Source of the DNA: CAMEON01 sp045577755 | GTDB taxonomy: Bacteria > Bacillota > Clostridia > Oscillospirales > CAG-272 | DNA length: 64,000 bases | Direction of reading: 5' to 3' | NCBI GenBank assembly: GCA_045577755.1 | Contig: JAZNJA010000057.1 | Location: forward strand, 1 to 64,000 | Part shown: positions 59,683-64,000 of the stretch, one piece after another | How the letters are laid out: each line of letters starts with the position of its first letter | Position numbering within the stretch: position 1 is the first letter of the stretch | The notes under the pieces: model-generated | The model's input: the letters and a program-made list of their open reading frames with translations, nothing else | The model's database searches: none | What the model was told of the DNA's origin: nothing | Position numbers and translations under genes: made by a program

Positions 59683-61557
59683 TCATTCATCTCCCTCGTA
59701 TACCACGATCCTATTCCCACCGATGGCCTCAGCCAGGTTCGTGGCGATGTGATCTGTAGCGGTTACATAACCGTTGATCCGCAAGGGCTCGGCAAAGGTC
59801 TTCGTACCGTCAAGATTGGGTGAGTAATCTGTCGAGATACCCAAGCCATCCATATATAGCCAAACGGTCTTTCCGTCGGCGGTCTGAGCAGAGCAAACGT
59901 AGTTAACGGTCTCGGTGTATTCGCTGGGGATGGTCACCGTGTATTGAGACGAGATCTCGGTGATATCAAGGTATACCCGCTGAGAGAGCTTTTCCTCTCC
60001 CATGTAGGCCTCACGGGGTAGCTTGTCTGCCTTCTTGGCCTCAAAATTGGGGGAGACCAAGCCATTGAACATAAACAACAGGGGCGGAATTTCGGGATAT
60101 TTTTCGGCATTTCTGATCTCATCATCTCGGTAGGCGGACGTACCGTATATGGTGACGGGCTCCGTGAATTCCACGGCGGGGCCGAAGAACTTGTCGTAAT
60201 CCTCCGCGGTGACCATGATCCAGATACTCTTACCGTCCGCCGTGATGGCCTCCATCACGTACGTCTTTTCGGTAATGAACAAGGATCCGCTGTATTTCTT
60301 CACGGCCGAAATGATATCCGTGTACACCAGGATGTGATTTCTCAGGTCGTCCTCAAAGGGCTTTCCGTAGCCGCTCTTGGTGGCCGTGCCTACGATCTGA
60401 GCCATATTGTCCTTCGTGTAGTCGATCTTTTTGAAGTGGAACAGCTTTACCGAGGTCTTCTCCTCCGAATTCTCGTCCGCCATCAGCTCGTCCTCCTCCA
60501 GGCTGCCGATCATGCGGACAGGCGCCTCATAGGTGATCCTCTGCATACCGTGATTCTTGACGACCGATTCGGCGTTCTTGTTGAATACGCTTTTGTATTC
60601 AGAATCGTCGACCCTCATCCATACGGTATCGCCGCTTACCAGGACGGCCTTGTAATATGTGTGTAAGCTTTCTCCAAAAGAACCCACGGGAATCAGCTCG
60701 GTAACGTCCAGGTACACGGGTTGGCCGATTTGTTGAGCCTCCTCATAGGGAATGGGCGGCTGGTTGGTCAAGAAACAGGATTCGAATTGATCGGAATCCA
60801 CTGTCCAGAAGTAGAAGATCACGTCGGGTACGCCTGCGGGTATGTCGATCTCCCGGATCTCATCGGCGGTGAGGACGGTCTTGCCAATGATCTTCGCGGG
60901 GGTGGCTAACACGGGCATCGAGAAAAAATAGTCATCGTACTTATATTTGTCGACGATGATCCATTGCTCCTCGCCGCTTGCGGTGAGGGCCTTACACAGA
61001 TAATGGCTGGTCACGATCGTGTTGGCGTAGCTGAGCTCGAGCTCGATCGTCAAGTTCAGGATCTCCATGGATACTCCCATGTGCGGCCTCATGTCGGGGC
61101 TATAGGGTTCTTGAGGAAAGCTTCTCTTCCCTTTATCCAAGGTCTGCGAGGTGTCCGAGTACTCGAAACAGAAGAGCCGCTCCCGAGTCTCACGCGACGA
61201 TGTTGGATCCAGGGCTAGATCATACCGATCCGCGACACCGTTCAAGCGAACGGGCTCGTCGAACACAATCTTCTTTGCGTGAATCGGCAGGTTGTATTCT
61301 TCGACGTAGGAATCGAAGTAGGTTACGTAGTCCTCAGACTCGATCTTCATCAGCGCGGTGCTTCCATCGGCCAGCACACACTCGCAGATGAGCTCCACGT
61401 TCCACAGAGTACCGTTAATGGGCGTGATCTCCACCACGTCCATATAGCAGCTTCTTCCCCGCCCTATTCTATCGGTATAGGGGACGGGCTCGGAGGAGCA
61501 GGCGCAGAGGGGCATCAGCATACAGAAGATCAAAAGCAGCGGCAAAAGTTTTCTCAT
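59683..61557 (-). CDS. Lipoprotein made of five similar modules
   Basis: 624 residues, family not recognised. The lipobox LCAC places the lipid on Cys20. The mature protein is five diverged modules of about 115-125 residues, starting near residues 38, 160, 285, 415 and 535. Each has a first strand such as YMDVVEI, YLDVTEL or YLDITEI. A hairpin ADGxxxWMxV (LADGSTALMKI, ITADGKSIWIMV, QTADGKTVWLYM) follows, and then an EPVRINGxV-like strand. An OB-like beta fold is a guess. AAAGGAG precedes the ATG at 61557; earlier in-frame ATGs lie in the promoter leader. Confidence 0.78.
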   Translation of the reverse strand: MRKLLPLLLIFCMLMPLCACSSEPVPYTDRIGRGRSCYMDVVEITPINGTLWNVELICECVLADGSTALMKIESEDYVTYFDSYVEEYNLPIHAKKIVFDEPVRLNGVADRYDLALDPTSSRETRERLFCFEYSDTSQTLDKGKRSFPQEPYSPDMRPHMGVSMEILNLTIELELSYANTIVTSHYLCKALTASGEEQWIIVDKYKYDDYFFSMPVLATPAKIIGKTVLTADEIREIDIPAGVPDVIFYFWTVDSDQFESCFLTNQPPIPYEEAQQIGQPVYLDVTELIPVGSFGESLHTYYKAVLVSGDTVWMRVDDSEYKSVFNKNAESVVKNHGMQRITYEAPVRMIGSLEEDELMADENSEEKTSVKLFHFKKIDYTKDNMAQIVGTATKSGYGKPFEDDLRNHILVYTDIISAVKKYSGSLFITEKTYVMEAITADGKSIWIMVTAEDYDKFFGPAVEFTEPVTIYGTSAYRDDEIRNAEKYPEIPPLLFMFNGLVSPNFEAKKADKLPREAYMGEEKLSQRVYLDITEISSQYTVTIPSEYTETVNYVCSAQTADGKTVWLYMDGLGISTDYSPNLDGTKTFAEPLRINGYVTATDHIATNLAEAIGGNRIVVYEGDE

Positions 61558-61621
61558 AGTCTCTCCTTTGCGAAACGACACGGCTTCAGTTCTGTACCGC
61601 TGTCGGTTCATAGATATAGTT

Positions 61622-61650
61622 ATTATAACATACCCGAGGACATATGTCAA
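61622..61650 (-). promoter_or_regulatory. Perfect consensus promoter of the five-module lipoprotein
   Basis: TTGACA (61645-61650), a 17-bp spacer and TATAAT (61622-61627) on the minus strand. The leader is about 60 nt. Confidence 0.88.
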
Positions 61651-61703
61651 TACTACCGAACAGATTCATTGCCCGCAAAGCACGGTGTCATATCCTTTCG
61701 CGC

Positions 61704-61736
61704 AAAAAACACCGCCTCCCGAGGGAAGGCGGTGTT
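61704..61736 (-). terminator. Terminator after the GGGtGRT gene
   Basis: On the minus strand ACACCGCCT pairs with AGGCGGTGT and is followed by TTTTTTG. Confidence 0.85.
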
Positions 61737-61757
61737 CTATAGGCGTAATCAGTCGGA

Positions 61758-62756
61758 TTACTTGCTGGCCTCTTCGATCGCCACGGCAACGGCCACGGTC
61801 ATACCGACCATGGGGTTGTTACCTGCACCGATCAGACCCATCATCTCCACGTGAGCGGGGACGGAGGAGGAGCCGGCGAACTGGGCGTCGGAGTGCATAC
61901 GGCCCATGGTGTCGGTCATACCGTAGGAGGAAGGACCTGCGGCCATGTTGTCGGGATGGAGGGTACGGCCGGTACCGCCACCGGAGGCGACGGAGAAGTA
62001 GCCGACACCGTTCTCCTGGCACCACTTCTTGTAGGTACCGGCGACGGGGTGCTGGAAGCGGGTGGGGTTGGTGGAGTTACCGGTGATGGACACACCGACG
62101 TTCTCCAGCTTCATGATGGCCACGCCCTCGGGCACGTTGTCGGAGCCGTAGCAGCGGACGTCAGCGCGGGGACCCTTGGAGAAGGGCTTCTCCTCGACCA
62201 CGGTAACGGTCTCGGTGTAGGGATCGAACTCGGTCTTCACGTAGGTGAAGCCGTTGATGCGGGCGATGATGTAGGCGGCGTCCTTGCCCAGACCGTTCAG
62301 GATGACGCGGAGGGGCTGGGTGCGGACCTTGTTGGCGTTCAGAGCGATCTTGATGGCGCCCTCGGCGGCGGCGAAGGACTCGTGGCCGGCCAGGAAGCAG
62401 AAGCACTCGGTCTCCTCGGAGAGGAGCATCTTGCCCAGGTTGCCGTGGCCAAGACCGACCTTGCGGTTCTCGGCGACGGAGCCGGGGATGCAGAAGGCCT
62501 GCAGACCGATACCGATAGCGGCAGCGGCGTCGGAAGCCTTGGTGCAGCCCTTCTTGATGGCGATGGCTGCGCCCACAACGTATGCCCACTTAGCATTCTC
62601 AAAGCAGATGGGCTGGGTCTCTTCGACGATCTTGTAGGGATCGATGCCGTAAGCGTCGCAGATCTCCTTGCACTCGTCGATGGAGTGGATACCGTATTCA
62701 TTCAGAGCGGCGAGGATCTTCGCTTCGCGTCTCTCGTAACCTTCAAACTTTGCCAT
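61758..62756 (-). CDS. GGGtGRT protein
   Basis: 332 residues. Named for the motif present here as SGGGTGRTLHPDN (about residues 253-265). It is conserved in anaerobic Firmicutes and has no established function. Other striking stretches are GCTKASDAAAAIGIGLQAFC, KVGLGHGNLGKMLLSEETEC, NSTNPTRFQHPVAGTYKKW and HVEMMGLIGAGNNPMVGMTV. It contains several cysteines (CFCFLAG, QAFCIPG). There is no signal or clear membrane anchor. It begins 20 bases after the scaffold-like gene, with a GGAGGG site upstream, so the two form an operon. A redox or Fe-S role is inferred only from the partner. Confidence 0.9.
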   Translation of the reverse strand: MAKFEGYERREAKILAALNEYGIHSIDECKEICDAYGIDPYKIVEETQPICFENAKWAYVVGAAIAIKKGCTKASDAAAAIGIGLQAFCIPGSVAENRKVGLGHGNLGKMLLSEETECFCFLAGHESFAAAEGAIKIALNANKVRTQPLRVILNGLGKDAAYIIARINGFTYVKTEFDPYTETVTVVEEKPFSKGPRADVRCYGSDNVPEGVAIMKLENVGVSITGNSTNPTRFQHPVAGTYKKWCQENGVGYFSVASGGGTGRTLHPDNMAAGPSSYGMTDTMGRMHSDAQFAGSSSVPAHVEMMGLIGAGNNPMVGMTVAVAVAIEEASK

Positions 62757-62776
62757 GATATACAGTCCCTCCTTGA

Positions 62777-63493
62777 TTATTCCTTGCGGGGGTCAATGTA
62801 CTTGACAGCATCATTGAACCGACCGTAGGTACCCTTGGCCTTCTCGTACGCCTCGTTAGGCTCCATGCCCTTCTTGATGAAGTCGGTCATCTTGCCCAGA
62901 GAAACGAACTCGTAGCCGATCACTTCGTTATTCTCATCCAGAGCCATGCGAGTGCAGTAGCCCTCGGTCATCTCCAGATAGCGCACGCCCTTAGCGCGGG
63001 TGCCGTACATGGTACCCACCATGGAACGCTCGCCCTTACCCAGATCCTCCATACCTGCGCCGATGACCAAGCCCCCCTCGGAGAAAGCGGACTGGCTGCG
63101 GCCATAGACGATCTGCAGGAACAGCTCACGCATTGCGGTGTTGATGGCGTCGCACACCAGGTCGGTGTTCAGTGCCTCCAGAAGGGTCTTACCGGGCAGG
63201 ATCTCGGCGGCCATAGCGGCAGAGTGGGTCATACCCGAGCAGCCGATGGTCTCCACGAGGGCCTCCTCGATGATACCGTTCTTGACGTTCAGGGACAGCT
63301 TGCAGGCGCCCTGCTGGGGAGCGCACCAGCCCACACCGTGGGTGTAAGCAGAGATGTCGCTGATCTGTCTGGCCTGGATCCACTTGCCCTCCTCAGGCAG
63401 AGGAGCGGGACCGTGGTTGGGGCCCTGGGCTACGGTACACATGTTCTGAACCTCATGGCTCATTGCGTACTCGCACTTGTACTCATTGCTCAT
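62777..63493 (-). CDS. Fe-S cluster assembly scaffold-like protein, GGGtGRT partner
   Basis: 238 residues. It is related to IscU/NifU-type scaffolds: GWCAPQQGACKLSLNVKNG, then IGCSGMTHSAAMAAEIL (like the scaffold G-C-x motif near residue 107), then LVCDAINTAMRELF. The three conserved cysteine positions fit cluster binding, but no cysteine desulphurase is adjacent. The start at 63493 follows AAAGGAGA by 9 bases; the longer in-frame start adds unrelated leader residues. It is the first gene of the pair with the GGGtGRT protein. Confidence 0.85.
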   Translation of the reverse strand: MSNEYKCEYAMSHEVQNMCTVAQGPNHGPAPLPEEGKWIQARQISDISAYTHGVGWCAPQQGACKLSLNVKNGIIEEALVETIGCSGMTHSAAMAAEILPGKTLLEALNTDLVCDAINTAMRELFLQIVYGRSQSAFSEGGLVIGAGMEDLGKGERSMVGTMYGTRAKGVRYLEMTEGYCTRMALDENNEVIGYEFVSLGKMTDFIKKGMEPNEAYEKAKGTYGRFNDAVKYIDPRKE

Positions 63494-63529
63494 GATTGTA
63501 TATCTCCTTTGAAAATTTTGCAGGATGAT

Positions 63530-63572
63530 CCCCCTCAGGGGGAGCGCCCCCTTTTGGGGGGCTTTGGGGACG
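63530..63572 (-). other. Tandem GC hairpins between the SGNH and scaffold genes
   Basis: CCCCCT/AGGGGG and GCCCCC/GGGGGC stems lie side by side. They may form the end of the SGNH transcript or the leader of the scaffold gene; no clear T run. Confidence 0.4.
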
Positions 63573-63611
63573 CTGTTCGCCGTGACCATACCGACCCTGT
63601 GTCGGTCCTTC

Positions 63612-64000
63612 TTAAGATAGAAGCTCGATCAGCGGGGCGATGGCTCCCAGATACGCCTCGCCGATGTAGCAGGCACCGTCGGGCGTGGGATGAACGCCGT
63701 CGGCGGCGTAGTAGGCGGGCTCCTCCTCATCCTCGGCATGCAGGATCTCATCCAGAGGGAGGTAGGCGTCGGCGTACTCGTCGGCCAGGCGTTTTACAAT
63801 AGCTTGTTTACGGGCCAGTTCCTCACAAAGCTCCTTCTTGGCGGGGTCCACGGACTCCAAAAGAAAGGGCTGGATCATGAGGATACGGGCGCTCGTGCGG
63901 GACTTGATGGCGTCCAGGACTATGCGGTAGTTCTTCTCGAACTGCTCGTCGGTGGTCTCGACGTACTCGAAGGCGTAGTGATGCCAAACGTCGTTGACGC
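63612..64000 (-). CDS. SGNH/GDSL hydrolase, 5' part beyond the window
   Basis: The C-terminal 129 codons of a longer gene. In frame upstream of an internal ATG at 63878 the sequence reads VNDVWHHYAFEY, the GxNDxxxH block III of SGNH hydrolases. The C-terminal block V is DGVHPTPDG, with the catalytic Asp and His. Blocks I and II (GDS and the glycine) are off the edge. These enzymes remove acyl groups from glycans or lipids; the substrate is unknown. Confidence 0.88.
   Translation of the reverse strand, partial: VNDVWHHYAFEYVETTDEQFEKNYRIVLDAIKSRTSARILMIQPFLLESVDPAKKELCEELARKQAIVKRLADEYADAYLPLDEILHAEDEEEPAYYAADGVHPTPDGACYIGEAYLGAIAPLIELLS

Noticed and set aside
1..64000. tRNA or rRNA genes, transposases, prophage, toxin-antitoxin or restriction genes
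   Set aside because: Looked for characteristic motifs by eye and found none; a tRNAscan or HMM search could still reveal a missed short gene.

Overview
The window reads as a chromosomal segment from a strictly fermentative, Gram-positive anaerobe of the class Clostridia, probably an uncultured gut lineage near Oscillospirales/Christensenellales (the family is a guess). The reasons are pyruvate:ferredoxin oxidoreductase, pyruvate phosphate dikinase, type III glutamine synthetase, an ECF-type ThiT with a TPP riboswitch, a SleB-type wall hydrolase, RemB, and AAGGAGG-type ribosome binding sites with sigma-A promoters. No tRNA, rRNA, CRISPR array, transposase, phage or recognisable defence gene was seen.

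The window spans the replication-origin neighbourhood. Left part (1-20.4 kb): ppdK, a zinc-ribbon/LRR protein, pth, a hairpin-tiled repeat array, mfd, a PrsA-like lipoprotein, a minus-strand group (yfcE-like phosphodiesterase, DUF1963 protein, rsgA), azlCD, glnN and nifJ. Centre (20.5-45 kb): mnmG-rsmG, a dense parS array, parA-parB, serS, a membrane protein, a C26 peptidase, riboswitch-controlled thiT, a surface protein, then dnaA, a DnaA-box-rich gap, dnaN-recF-remB, gyrB, a second DnaA-box cluster, mreC-mreD, gyrA and a small lipoprotein. Right part (45-64 kb): an abundant-looking surface protein, a SleB-like hydrolase, a Zur-type regulator with znuABC behind an operator, rlmN, a three-gene cluster (NlpC/P60-like plus zinc ribbon; DUF362; NUDIX plus DUF4304), a large DUF4091 lipoprotein, a lipoprotein made of five similar modules, and the GGGtGRT protein with an Fe-S scaffold-like partner. 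A truncated SGNH hydrolase runs off the end.

The core genes work together in replication initiation (DnaA, DnaN, RecF, gyrase), origin segregation (ParA, ParB, parS), cell-shape control (MreCD) and translation upkeep (MnmG, RsmG, SerS, RlmN, Pth, RsgA). The clearest regulatory circuits are the TPP riboswitch with terminator ahead of thiT and the Fur-family palindrome ahead of the zinc-uptake operon.

The most unusual features are non-coding. One is an array of hairpins tiled without gaps and separated by a 7-base linker that flips orientation at its midpoint. Others are intergenic palindromic elements sharing outer arms but differing in their cores, a parS array with about 33-bp periodicity, and two separate DnaA-box clusters flanking dnaN-recF-gyrB. 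Several proteins are also worth a look: two with a GCGS-type C-terminal anchor, two domain fusions, and GyrA with a naturally altered quinolone-contact region.
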